Program-made: the position numbers and the translations under genes
Part shown: one piece after another, positions 37,923 through 48,415 of the stretch
Layout of the letters: every line of letters starts with the position of its first letter
Position numbering within the stretch: the first letter of the stretch is position 1
The notes under the pieces: generated by a model
The model's input: the letters and a program-made list of their open reading frames with translations, nothing else
Told to the model about the DNA's origin: nothing
Database searches by the model: none
DNA from: Hofstenia miamia
Taxonomy: Eukaryota > Xenacoelomorpha > Acoela
NCBI GenBank assembly: GCA_004352715.1
Contig: SCFE01000041.1
Location: 1,440,971 to 1,490,574 of the forward strand
Reading direction: 5' to 3'
Length of the DNA: 49,604 bases

Positions 37923-39533
37923 TCTTGAAAGTAAGACAGCTGATTTCAAGCGCCTCTCAAGCAACCTTCTATTAATAGAAGCTCATACTGCTTTGTTTCT
38001 TTTGAGAAATTGTCTAAGTATGCCAAAGCTAATTTACTATCTGCGTACTGCTCCATGGTTTCTCAACGGCGATCTGTTAGATAGGTATGATAGAGTCATA
38101 ACTCAAACTTTTGAAAATATTACTAGTTGCCTTAAATGCCACAAGTCTTTCTCAAGCCAGACTTCCTCCAAAACTTGGTGGTATAGGTTTGCCTTGCACT
38201 GCTCTCATAGCACCCGCAGCATTTCTTTCCTCAAAGTTTGCCTCTAACAGGCTGGTATGTTCCTTGCTTGCAGACTTTGTTCATTATGATAATTTGATAA
38301 AAAGCATTAAATCCAGAATGAGGAACACTAAAGCTAACCATGGCATTTCTATTTTGTTTGGTTCAAGCGAAGATTAAGAAGCAAAAAATTCGATAAGTGA
38401 AGACAGACTAGAATCGCTTCTACTGACTAGTCCAGGTGAGGCAGCTTTTAGTATTTGGAATAGTCAAAGTTCGGTTTCTTACCCTGCCGAGCAACCCACT
38501 GAACAAAAAAGCTGGATGAAGGTTGTTTATGCTGCAGAGCTTCGTCGTCTCAGTGACACTTTTGATGCGCAAGAGAACAACCACCTTTCAGCTTATCAAC
38601 GAAAAATTGCATGTGCATGCCTACCCTTCTTTGAATTTAGGTCTTAAAATGACTAACATAAGCCTCAGGGTTGCTATTGCACAGAGACTTGGTTGTAAAG
38701 TTTGTGAGCCTCACACTTGTATTTGTGGCTCATTGGTTAATTCTGATGCGAGGCATGGCCTTTCGTGCAAAAAAAGTGCAGGTCGCTTTTCTCGCCACAA
38801 CACGCTTAATGACATTATTAAGCGAGCTCTCAATTCTGCCGATGTGCCCTCTGTATTAGAACCACCTGGTTTGTCACGTTTAGACGGCAAACGTCCTGGC
38901 GGAATAACATTGGTTCCGTGGAAGCGAGGTCGAGTTCTTCTTTGGGATGTAACCGCAGTCGATGCTCTGGCCCCAAGTAGAGTCAACAAATATGCTCCCT
39001 TTAAGGCTGCAGAGGATGCTGAGCGAACAAAGATCAATAAATACCGACAACTAATTGATGCTGGCTGCGACTTTCAACCTATAGCCTTTGAAGCTCAAGG
39101 CAATTGTGGATCTGAATCTTTTAAATTTCTCAAAACACTTGCAGCTCGTATCCGTGCGTGCACCAAACAGGCTTATTCTCAGGAATTCCTTATGCAAAGA
39201 ATCAGTGTTGCAATTCAAATGGCAAATAGTGCTTGTGTCGTTGGCGCAGTTGGACGAAGTCTTCTGCTTGTAGACGCATCTCCTCTACTCTCTTCATAGC
39301 TTCTTCTACAGGACGTCCAATAAACCTGTTGTTTTTTATGCTGAAGATCTGTATTTTAGGAAGTTTACTTCAATATGTTCCAATTTAAATACACTTACCT
39401 TAAATTGATGAGTAATGTTGTTTGGTAACCAAGTTTAAATATTGTAGTTTATTTGTAACCAAGATTGATAATTTGTAACTTAGATTACATTTGTAACATT
39501 GATTTCGTAAAAATAAAAACCTTAATTCTCAAA
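37923..39533 (+). mobile_element. RLE-type non-LTR retrotransposon, copy B (5'-truncated, C-terminal endonuclease domain)
   Basis: It is flanked by a 13-bp direct repeat AATTGACTTGACT at 37910-37922 and 39534-39546, the signature of a LINE insertion truncated at its 5' end. Encoded pieces in order: NCLSMPKLIYYLRTAP; LPPKLGGIGLPCTALIAP; AAELRRLSDTFDAQ; then, after a frame change near 38620, GLKMTNISLRVAIAQRLG. The zinc-knuckle region CKVCEPHTCICG...HGLSCKK, RFSRHNTLNDIIKRAL, KRPGGITLVPW and LLWDVTAVDALAPS complete it, ending at a TAG at 39297-39299. The RHN, P-D and D-V-T pattern is that of R2-group restriction-like endonucleases. The expected KRPDG is KRPGG here, so a catalytic Asp is lost. 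The 3' UTR has repeated GTAAC(C/T) motifs and AATAAA at about 39511. Confidence 0.85.
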
Positions 39534-39546
39534 AATTGACTTGACT

Positions 39547-40759
39547 AATATTTCAAGATATTTTTGTCTAATCAATTAAAGGATTGCACCAAATGCAATA
39601 CTATATGGATATATCGATGTCAAGGCAAAAACGATCGAAATGACAGGATTACCATAACCGGAAGTATGTTGTCCACTTCCGGTTAACCAAACGATCCACA
39701 ACTCCTAAAAGGACGAAAAAATCATTGTCAGATAACACTCAAAGGCGAAGATTTGCTCAGAATATGGTTCGAGCATACCAGATTTGAAACTACCCTTTAT
39801 TTTGGGGTTGATGACATTTAAGAAAAAAATAACCGCGCTTTTCTTAGAAAAAAGTAGTTTTCCCTACAGCAAAGTATTTTATACTACAAAACAGATCACC
39901 ATGCATTATGCATACTATCATGGTTTACTACAATATAATTGTTAACTGTCTGCGCGTGATGTAGCATATATGGACTTCTGTATAAATGCGAACATGACAA
40001 CGGCACTTAAGTGTCAGTCTACCATGTTCCAAATATAAACTACAATATTTAATATGATTCCATCTAATTTTTAATGTTTACAACAAAGTACAATATGAAT
40101 ATTTATGTATAAGATTATTAGTTTACAAAATAAGGTGTGCGATCCGCACACACCTAATACCTATATAAATTACAACTGCCCAATTTGAATAATTTGATGA
40201 CAGTGGGAGGCGGCAACGTAATAACATGATACACTTCTTTCTTAAATTTATCTACAAATCTAAAACTGGTAATCTGACGAATGAACTTGAAAAATCCACA
40301 CTTGGAAATTATTATCAAGTAGGAAAATTACATTAGAAGAAATATGTATTGATATTTAGTCACTACTTTTTGTTAAAAGAACGACTTTTTGAATTGAACT
40401 CTTTGCGACCTACAACTTCATTTTTCTTTGTTAAATGAATAGATAGGAAAATAGCTTAGCATTTGCAAAGCATATATCATATTTGCAGATTTAGACTAAA
40501 AGATAACATATTGCTTATAATAAAAGTTGAAGACAAGTTCATCACTTTCATAATTTACATTAAACTATTGTTGAGTATAATTTAACAAAAACCTAGAAAA
40601 AAGAGTTGTAAAATTAGAAATAACCAAGGAAAAGGAACAACATTAGATTGCTAACAAGAATTATCTTTGCACAACGTTTGTGGTTTGAAAATTACAAAGT
40701 GCAATCAAAAATTGAAAAAATATATATACTAAAAATTCAAGTGTAATAACTTTTGAACA
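39547..40759. other. Intergenic sequence and 3' flank of PSMC5
   Basis: No gene recognised. The right part, next to the PSMC5 stop codon, presumably includes that gene's 3' UTR on the minus strand. I could not find a clear AATAAA signal close to the stop. A palindrome of two ETS-like sites lies at 39656-39684. Confidence 0.5.
39656..39684. promoter_or_regulatory. Inverted pair of ACCGGAAGT (ETS-like) sites
   Basis: AACCGGAAGT (39656-39665) and ACTTCCGGTT (39675-39684) are perfect 10-bp inverted copies separated by nine bases. CCGGAAGT is the consensus core bound by ETS-family factors in animals. No transcription start is visible nearby, so regulatory use is a guess. It could equally be a small hairpin. 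Confidence 0.3.
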
Positions 40760-41110
<351 letters not shown>

Positions 41111-42551
41111 CTAAACAGAAAAACCTTGAATTTAAATATGTCGACGCATTAAATGTATTTGAGCACAATGTCTAGAATTTTTTGACATCGCGTACATAAC
41201 TGAAACAAAGAAGCAATAAAAACACTACAAATAAATGTTTGATTCCTGCTTATGATGCATAACAAGTTCTAATGAATCTCATGAAAAGGGAAAAATTAAT
41301 CTCTTAAAAATATCATCAATCATGCCAACTCTAATTTAGTGTTGAAGAGCATGGAACCTTCCAATTTGCAAAATGCCTGGTCCCAAAAACATCAACTGCA
41401 GTACATTAGGAGGATTTGCTGGAAAGTGATATCAACGTTAGTCTTGAGTGCACCCCGGTAAACTAAACTTCAATTCCATATTGATTTGTCAAATGCTTAA
41501 AATTTATTCAGGAAAGGAATCGTGCCAGAAGCATAATCGAAAGAAACGCCGCACCATACGACACCGTCTATTGAAGGATTTCAAGATGACTGCCCGTTCA
41601 GCACCGAAAAAACCGTTGATTACTCGGGCAGTTCGTATCAACCGACTACAGTGGTGCCGACAACCCAAGGATTGGACTGTTGAACAATGGAAGCACGTCA
41701 TTTTTAGTGTCGAATCAACCTTTTTGCAACACTATGATAACAAACGTTTAGTTCGCCGCCCACCTGGTGCTTAGTCATACAGTCCTGACTATACAATTAA
41801 GATAACATCGCATTCTCATTCAGTTATGACATGGTGATGTTCCTCGTACCTTGGACGAGGACCTTACATTTCCTCGATAAAAACCAAAAGATGAATTCTA
41901 TGCTGTATACCAGGAATCTTAGTCAGAAACTACCCCCGAATGATGGCTAGAACACCAAATGCAATCTTCCAACATGATGACGCGCCACACCACATGTCAA
42001 AGCAATCGAAGAAGTGGCTGCTGAATGATAAAGGACTTCATGTACTCAGTTGGTCCTCCAGTAGCCCTGATCTCAATCACATTGAGAATCTTTGACAATT
42101 GATGAAGTTCAATAAAAGCAACATAACTAGTCTGAATAATCTTAAAGATGAAATTACCCGCACTTGATGTGACTCCCAGTGAATGTCAACGGCTGGTGGA
42201 AACTATGCCTAGCCGCATCACTGCTGTGCTGCGAAACAATGGATATCCGTCAAAATATTAACAATATTAAATCATGTGCATAGCTTGCCATCATTTTAGA
42301 TTTTGTGTTTATGCTTAATTTTAATTTTACATTAGTCTAGAATAGAAAATGCTGCAGTCCATCATGCTTAAGGATGTAGAAATCCAATGTTTACCAGTTT
42401 TTTGTCTAATCCCACTATATGAAAAGTACTAAAAGAATATTTTGTTCTTAGAGTACGTAGAGGATGCTTTTGAACTTTTATTTAAATATTGAGGTTCTAT
42501 GACACAAATTTGGCAAAAAATACAGAAATCTGTTTTACCATATATACATAC
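41111..42551 (-). other. Last intron of PSMC5 (1441 nt)
   Basis: The minus-strand donor AAG|GTATGT is at 42551-42550 and the acceptor TTTAG is at 41112-41111. Joining the two exons gives NIK-VIMATN with no lost residue, the expected Rpt6 sequence. The intron carries a decayed Tc1-like transposon in the opposite orientation. Confidence 0.93.
41448..42261 (+). pseudogene. Tc1-like transposase relic inside the PSMC5 intron
   Basis: Plus-strand pieces: TIRHRLLKDFKM; APKKPLITRAVRINRLQW; DWTVEQWKHVIFSVESTF; LVRRPPGA then a stop. After frame changes it continues IFQHDDAPHHMSK, KKWLLNDKGLHVL, SSSPDLNHIENL and LVETMPSRITAVLRNNG...Y-stop. These are the catalytic-domain motifs of Tc1/mariner transposases. 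The first catalytic Asp of the usual FSDES is Val here (FSVES). The second Asp (QHDD) and the Glu (HIEN) are present with 35 residues between them. The N-terminal DNA-binding region is missing, and a stop replaces the Trp after IENL. I could not identify terminal inverted repeats. Clearly inactive. Confidence 0.85.
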
Positions 42552-42871
42552 CTTAATATTTTGTTTAGGTTCAAACCCATCAAGCTGGTTTAAAAGTTCA
42601 AGCATAGTACGCTGCACTTCACTATCGCCACTGCCTCCACCTGCCTCAATTCGTGTGGAGCCTATTGAATCAATCTCATCCATAAATATGATGGAAGGGG
42701 CATGTTCACGAGCTAGAACAAAGAGTTCCCGAACCATTCGTGATCCTTCTCCAATAAATTTTTGCACTAATTCAGATCCAGATACTCTGATAAATGTACA
42801 ATCTGTATGATGTGCAACAGCACGAGCTAATAGAGTTTTTCCCGTACCCGGCGGTCCAAATAGAAGAACAC
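42552..42871 (-). CDS. PSMC5: 26S proteasome regulatory ATPase Rpt6, penultimate exon
   Basis: The exon encodes about 107 residues of the AAA core: the Walker A segment [18 protein letters not shown], the pore-loop region [18 protein letters not shown], Walker [13 protein letters not shown], and the sensor stretch [19 protein letters not shown]. It ends NIK before a GTATGT donor. The start is set by the acceptor ATTATTTTAG (42873-42872). The first Gly codon of GVLLFG is split (phase 1), so the upstream exon should end in ...K plus G. Compared with a roughly 406-residue Rpt6, about 183 N-terminal residues (coiled coil and OB domain) are missing from this window. Longer open sequence continuing 5' of the acceptor is intron, including an isoleucine-tyrosine run from (TA)n. 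Confidence 0.95.
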
Positions 42872-42953
42872 CTAAAATAATTTTTTCTGAAACTGTTAAA
42901 ATCACTTTGATCAAAGCATTTGCTGAAGCAACTAAATTTCTTTGGTTTGCATG

Positions 42954-42996
<43 letters not shown>

Positions 42997-44305
42997 GTTT
43001 GGCCAGCTATGCTCAAATTCAACAGAATTTCGAAATAGGGCATAAAATGTATTTTTGTTAGGGTAATTTTATCTGCTGAATTCATCAATGATATAAACGC
43101 ATTTTTTGTTTGGTTCAACATCCCCACAGGAAGATATATATATAATTGTGTAAAGTAACTAGATAAACAATATTCCGGGAAAATTAGGCACATTTCAAAT
43201 TAAAGGAACTTGCGAGTCGAGCCAAATTTTCATTCCAAAGATATAAATTTTAATAAAATTTTGTTCACAGACAAAATTTACTAATAGTTACTCGAAAGTA
43301 ATATTTCCCATACGAGAAATTATATAATAGATGTCAATGTAGTAAATGGCAGGTTATATTCGAAACCAATGATTATGAAAGTTGCCTCGAAAATTCGAGC
43401 CCTCGCAGTGACCTAACACAGAACAAAATTCATATTGTTGCATTTTTTGGGAAATTGGAATACATACCTTATGCATTTTTAAATATAGCAGAAAATCACA
43501 GCTGAATTTGCTTCTGACAAATAAAAAATTACATTCGAATAGAAAATGTTTTTCATAGCATCCCTAATGTAAAAGGACGCAAAACACTTGTAGTTTAAAA
43601 CAATGGCATAAAAAATAACAATGACCACGTTCACGGTTGGAATATTTTTAACTCCGTCACAGTGATGCTTTTCATTATTAATTATCACTATTCCACCTAT
43701 CCCTCCTCTTCATCTCTTCTCTATCAACCTGATATGATTTCATTCCTACTACTGTAAGATTAAAACCAATGGAATTTTGTATTTATAAACCTAAAGGTAA
43801 TGTAAGTAGTGATTTGCAAATGTAAGACTGATGTAAATGTCAATTTGTAAATTTGAAACTAACGTAAATGCTGATTTGAAAGAAAATATTATAAATGGCT
43901 TGGGCCCGATTTTTGAGTGGACAATTAGGCGAGCCAGGTTTGGATTAATGTTTAATTTATATTTGAAAAAGAAAAATTTGCAAATGATAAAAATATTTTT
44001 TTAAATTTAATCAGCCATGCATTATTTGTTATTACCTGATGCAATACTCTAACTTATTAATTTCCTGTTACAAATAAAAAGCGTTTCTGAGTAGTCAGTT
44101 TCAATTTCCACTCATGTAAGGTGGCAGACAATTTTAGTAATTGAGTATATAAAAATTCAATAATTTCTCAAAGTAATAAAAACGGGGTGGTTGCTGCCAG
44201 ACACCCCGTCTGGTATTAGGATTACACCAATAGCTTCAATATACATATATATTTGCAGCTTGTAATTTATACAGAATTTATATTCGTCATTTATAATCAT
44301 TTTCA
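42872..44305. other. Probable PSMC5 intron and unassigned AT-rich sequence
   Basis: This lies directly 5' of the Walker A exon on the minus strand, so at least part is intron. I searched for exons encoding the Rpt6 OB domain or the ELPVKHPELF region and found none. A (TA)n array is at 42957-42993. Confidence 0.5.
42957..42993. repeat. (TA)n microsatellite
   Basis: Pure TA run in the presumed PSMC5 intron. Confidence 0.95.
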
Positions 44306-45347
44306 TATATATACGCCGTTTGTAACAATATTCGTCGTTTGTAACCAAAAATTTTTTTATTTTATATTAATGATGTTTCAATTTTAACAGTTTTTTATGC
44401 AATGCCTATTTCATTTATTAAAGCCAATGCCTTCCATAGTTGATTAATTTCTTGGCTACAGCAAACTCGAAAGTCTTGAACTTCAATAACCATATAATAT
44501 TGTTAAGTACATAGTAATCAAAGGTATTATACCATGTCCTATAAATCTTTAAAGAAATTTAGTAGATTTAGTTTTTAATTTGGAACCTAATGAACTCGGT
44601 TTGAAGTCGATCCAAACATTATTCACTGAGATATTAACGATTATTCCCCAAAATATAGGATCAAGCCGGTATAGTGGGTTGTTAATTTGAAAGCTGATGA
44701 ACTAGGTTCGAAGTCGATCCAAGCAGTATACACTGAGACATTAACGATTATTCCCCAAAATATAGGATCAAGACGGTATTGTGGGTTGTTAAAGGAAATT
44801 TCAAAATAAAAACAAAGTAAGTAATCCATATCCTATTCATCTTTAGAGGACTTTAGTCGACGCATTTTTTAATTTGGAAGCTAATGAACTAGGTTCGAAG
44901 TCGATCCAAGCATTATTCACTGAAATATTAACGATTATTCCCCAAAATATAGGATCAAGACGGTATTGTGGGTTGAAATTTCAAAAAAAAACAATAGTCC
45001 ATAGCCTATGCATCTTTAAAGGACTTTAGTAGATGTAGTTTTTAAGTTGAGAGCTAATGAACTAGGTGTGATGTTGAACCAAGCATTTTTGCTGAGAAAT
45101 TACAAACAACGAATATCTGTGAAAGCCAGCAAAAAATTTTTTCATTTTAAATTTTTAGACCCATTAATCCAGTAGGATATATTGCTAAGAGGGTACTGAG
45201 ATACACTAAATGAAAAAATTAGAAAATTTTGCATTCTCCTCAATTTTAAACCCCAAAAAGGCGATTCGTCGTTTGTAACAGTCATTTTTTTTCAGAATTC
45301 GTCGTTTGTAATGAAGGTTCACCATTAGTATGGTACAAACGACGAAT
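44306..45347. mobile_element. Candidate inverted-repeat element with TTCGTCGTTTGTA ends and tandem core
   Basis: ATTCGTCGTTTGTAAC or close variants occur at about 44306 (CGCCGTTTGTAAC), 44330-44346, 45264-45279 and 45296-45312. A perfect inverted copy (TACAAACGACGAAT) is at 45334-45347. Both outer ends touch TA-rich sequence: TATATATA on the left, and a (TA)n array running into the gap on the right. The middle holds a tandem repeat (44533-45110). No coding sequence is seen. The layout suggests a non-autonomous DNA element inserted in a TA microsatellite, with repeated subterminal motifs. The superfamily is unknown. Confidence 0.5.
44533..45110. repeat. Diverged tandem repeat, about four units of 108-189 bp
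   Basis: Each unit contains TAATGAACTAGGT-type sequence, GTCGATCCAAGC, ATTAACGATTATTCCCCAAA, ATATAGGATCAAG and GTGGGTTG. Anchors (GAACT-C/A-GG) lie at about 44591, 44699, 44888 and 45059. The first interval is short (108) because it lacks the linker with TCCATA...CATCTTTA-(A/G)-AGGACTTTAGT. A short matching piece (GTGGGTTGTTAAATGAAATT) recurs at about 47530, at the broken end of the Tc3-like element. Confidence 0.85.
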
Positions 45348-45364
45348 ATATATATATATATATA
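45346..45364. repeat. (TA)n microsatellite at the left gap edge
   Basis: TA run that ends at the run of Ns. Confidence 0.9.
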
Positions 45365-46364
45365 NNNNNNNNNNNNNNNNNNNNNNNNNNNNNNNNNNNN
45401 NNNNNNNNNNNNNNNNNNNNNNNNNNNNNNNNNNNNNNNNNNNNNNNNNNNNNNNNNNNNNNNNNNNNNNNNNNNNNNNNNNNNNNNNNNNNNNNNNNNN
45501 NNNNNNNNNNNNNNNNNNNNNNNNNNNNNNNNNNNNNNNNNNNNNNNNNNNNNNNNNNNNNNNNNNNNNNNNNNNNNNNNNNNNNNNNNNNNNNNNNNNN
45601 NNNNNNNNNNNNNNNNNNNNNNNNNNNNNNNNNNNNNNNNNNNNNNNNNNNNNNNNNNNNNNNNNNNNNNNNNNNNNNNNNNNNNNNNNNNNNNNNNNNN
45701 NNNNNNNNNNNNNNNNNNNNNNNNNNNNNNNNNNNNNNNNNNNNNNNNNNNNNNNNNNNNNNNNNNNNNNNNNNNNNNNNNNNNNNNNNNNNNNNNNNNN
45801 NNNNNNNNNNNNNNNNNNNNNNNNNNNNNNNNNNNNNNNNNNNNNNNNNNNNNNNNNNNNNNNNNNNNNNNNNNNNNNNNNNNNNNNNNNNNNNNNNNNN
45901 NNNNNNNNNNNNNNNNNNNNNNNNNNNNNNNNNNNNNNNNNNNNNNNNNNNNNNNNNNNNNNNNNNNNNNNNNNNNNNNNNNNNNNNNNNNNNNNNNNNN
46001 NNNNNNNNNNNNNNNNNNNNNNNNNNNNNNNNNNNNNNNNNNNNNNNNNNNNNNNNNNNNNNNNNNNNNNNNNNNNNNNNNNNNNNNNNNNNNNNNNNNN
46101 NNNNNNNNNNNNNNNNNNNNNNNNNNNNNNNNNNNNNNNNNNNNNNNNNNNNNNNNNNNNNNNNNNNNNNNNNNNNNNNNNNNNNNNNNNNNNNNNNNNN
46201 NNNNNNNNNNNNNNNNNNNNNNNNNNNNNNNNNNNNNNNNNNNNNNNNNNNNNNNNNNNNNNNNNNNNNNNNNNNNNNNNNNNNNNNNNNNNNNNNNNNN
46301 NNNNNNNNNNNNNNNNNNNNNNNNNNNNNNNNNNNNNNNNNNNNNNNNNNNNNNNNNNNNNNNN
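45365..46364. other. Assembly gap of exactly 1000 N
   Basis: The round size suggests a placeholder whose true length is unknown. Both edges are (TA)n, so the join probably failed across a long TA array. Missing PSMC5 exons could lie here. Confidence 0.98.
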
Positions 46365-46386
46365 TATATATATATATATATATATA
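46365..46386. repeat. (TA)n microsatellite at the right gap edge
   Basis: TA run starting directly after the gap. Confidence 0.9.
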
Positions 46387-46539
46387 GTGCGATTGAAAAC
46401 TAAAGAAACGATATTTTTAATTCATTAAGACTATGTTTATACATATATACAAATTTTTTATACTGAGTCATAAAATATATTCAACAGGAAGCATATTTAA
46501 TGATGAAGCACACCCCCACATGAGAAGATAAACAAACTT
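46387..46539. other. Short unassigned sequence
   Basis: AT-rich. It may hold the 5' end of the Tc3-like element to the right. No inverted terminus was identified. Confidence 0.4.
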
Positions 46540-47528
46540 ATGTATCGCAACATAATTTCCAACAAGCACATTGAACAATTAAAACCAACCAATGAAAGTC
46601 GTGCACAAATAAAGACACACATTGAAAAAATTCACATTCACATTGCATTTTCAACATTGAATCACATTTTATTGATCCGCGCTCACAACCCGACAATGCC
46701 ACTTGCTAAGCTTGTGACAGAATTTGAGAAGGGCCAGATTACTGCATATCATTCATCTGGTAAAGGCGTATCAGAAATCGCACGAATTATCAGTGGCTCA
46801 AAGTCAGCAGTTTCAAAATTTATTAAAGGAGCAAACAAGGGGAAAAGTGGAAAACCTGTTGGAAGACCTAGAAAGATAAACCAAAGAACGCTCAGGCGAA
46901 TTCTACGCGTAGTAAAAGACCATAAGACGATTAGCTGCAATGCAATTGCTCGAAAAATTCCCTTACATAGTAGCAAATGGGCTGTGGCACATGAACTCAA
47001 GCGACACAACCTTTGTTGGAGAAAGATGCTTGCCAGACCGCAGAGGAAAGAACACCATTTAAAGGCTAGAAGACAGTTTGGTAGGAAGTACAGGCCGTGG
47101 GATAAAGAGTGGAGAAAAGTATCTTTACAGATGAGAAAAACTATTCAACCTCGATGGCCCAGACTGCTTGAAATATTACTGGCATGGACTGGGATCCAAT
47201 TTTGAGTTTTATTCTAAACGTCAAGGTGGTGGAGGTTCAGTAATAGTATGGAGCGGCTTTGGATTTGGCGGAAAGTTAGGAAATACAATTTCCTCAAGGT
47301 CGTATGACTGCTGGCTCCTATCAGAAAATGCTAGATGACCTCGATTTGGATTTAAATGGTCGAACTTTCTTATTTCAGCAGGACAATGCACCGATACATA
47401 AAGTATATTGTTTTAAATTTAGTTTTATAATTTTTTGTTCAATTTCATTCTATCATAGGCACGCATAACATTACAGTGGTTTCAAGAACATGGACTCGCC
47501 ATCTTTGTCTCCAGACAAAGTCAAGAAC
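46540..47528 (+). pseudogene. Tc3-like transposase, frameshifted, with a candidate 56-nt intron and missing C-terminus
   Basis: Recognisable coding starts near MPLAKLVTEFEKGQ (about 46696). The helix-turn-helix part is FEKGQITAYHSSGKGVSEIA, then a GRPRKINQRT linker with the GRPR hook, then a second DNA-binding helix set. Two small frame changes near 47118 and 47130 precede FTDEK and LFNLDGPDCLKYYW. GGGGSVIVWSGFG and, later, FLFQQDNAPIHK follow. First (FTDE) and second (QQDN) catalytic Asp are kept. 47403-47458 starts GTATAT and ends CATAG, and removing it joins APIHK to ARITLQWFQEHG in frame, the expected family sequence. After that the protein ends abnormally, and by 47530 the DNA matches the tandem-repeat family at 44.5-45.1 kb, so the third acidic residue is gone. 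Confidence 0.85.
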
Positions 47529-47944
47529 AGTAGTGGGTTGTTAAATGAAATTTCAAAAAATACCCATGGTATTACGAACTACGGCGAAAGTGAAGCCAGG
47601 GAAAGACGGATGAGGACGGATTGAAAGACGGTTATGTTTTTCAGCTATTTTTCGGCATATCTTGATTAATATATTTACAATTAGGCTAAATGATTAAAAC
47701 AGACTAATCTCTTTTTCAAATTCTCTGCAAACTTCAAGACGGACAAAACGGTCGCAAGACGGCAATGTTTAAAGCGATTAAAAACCAAATATTAATTACA
47801 GCACTGCTTTATTATGTAGAAAATTATTGGCTACTCCCTATTCGAATATAGAAACACATATAACTACATGAAAATTAAATAAAATGGTTAATCTATGCAT
47901 TATCAAGGAGTACAGTTGTAAAATATATATTGCTCAGCCATCTT
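47529..47944. other. Unassigned sequence after the Tc3-like element
   Basis: The first 30 bases resemble the 44.5-45.1 kb repeat. The rest has several AGACGG strings but no feature I can name. Confidence 0.4.
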
Positions 47945-48300
47945 TATCTTCAGGATGCTCATAGCGGCTTTGGACATGACAAAGGCCTTTGATACTATCT
48001 CTCACACTAGTATCGCCGAAGGAATATCGCGTCTCAAAGGAATAAATCCTTTTATTGTCAATTGGGAAGCAAGTTTTCTCACTTCACGATAACATTACAC
48101 AGACTTCCACGGCAAGGATTCTGGATACTTAATAATCAACCAAGGAGCCCCTTTAAGACAGTGTTGGTAGCCCAAGGTACTATTGTGCAGCGACAAATTA
48201 CATACATATCTGGAGCGGCCCAGCCAAGCGTGTTGTCTTTGCAGATGACAACAATCCTATAGTTCCGGTTAACTTAGCTCATCTCGTCCCAAAGCAAATT
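47945..48300 (+). pseudogene. Reverse-transcriptase fragment (R2-like LINE)
   Basis: The plus strand encodes IAALDMTKAFDTISH (motif A with the first catalytic Asp) then GISRLKGINPFIVNW. After frame changes it continues INQGAPLRQ (motif B, normally QGDPLSP) and VVFADD (motif C, about 48232-48249). The spacing is compressed relative to an intact enzyme. 'LDMxKAFDTxSH' is typical of R2-group reverse transcriptases. No endonuclease or N-terminal zinc fingers are visible. It is distinct from LINE copies A and B, which have KIDYKNAF and YMDD. Confidence 0.65.
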
Positions 48301-48415
48301 GTTGCATACTTGCATCTATATCTTGATCCCACGAATGCCACCTGCTCTAAAACGTCCCCACAAGTCAATTTTTCCACCTACAGAATGGACTGCAGACCTA
48401 GAATATCTCTAAGTC

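Noticed and set aside
41111-42551. Terminal inverted repeats for the intronic Tc1-like element
   Set aside because: Only a CTGCAG-centred similarity between 41395 and 42355 was seen, too weak to call.
42872-43193. 5' extension of the PSMC5 Walker A exon through in-frame codons
   Set aside because: The extension reads through a TA repeat, lacks Rpt6 similarity, and a good acceptor (ATTATTTTAG) lies exactly at the start of similarity.
45330-46403. 357-codon open frame
   Set aside because: It consists almost entirely of undetermined bases of the assembly gap flanked by TA repeat.
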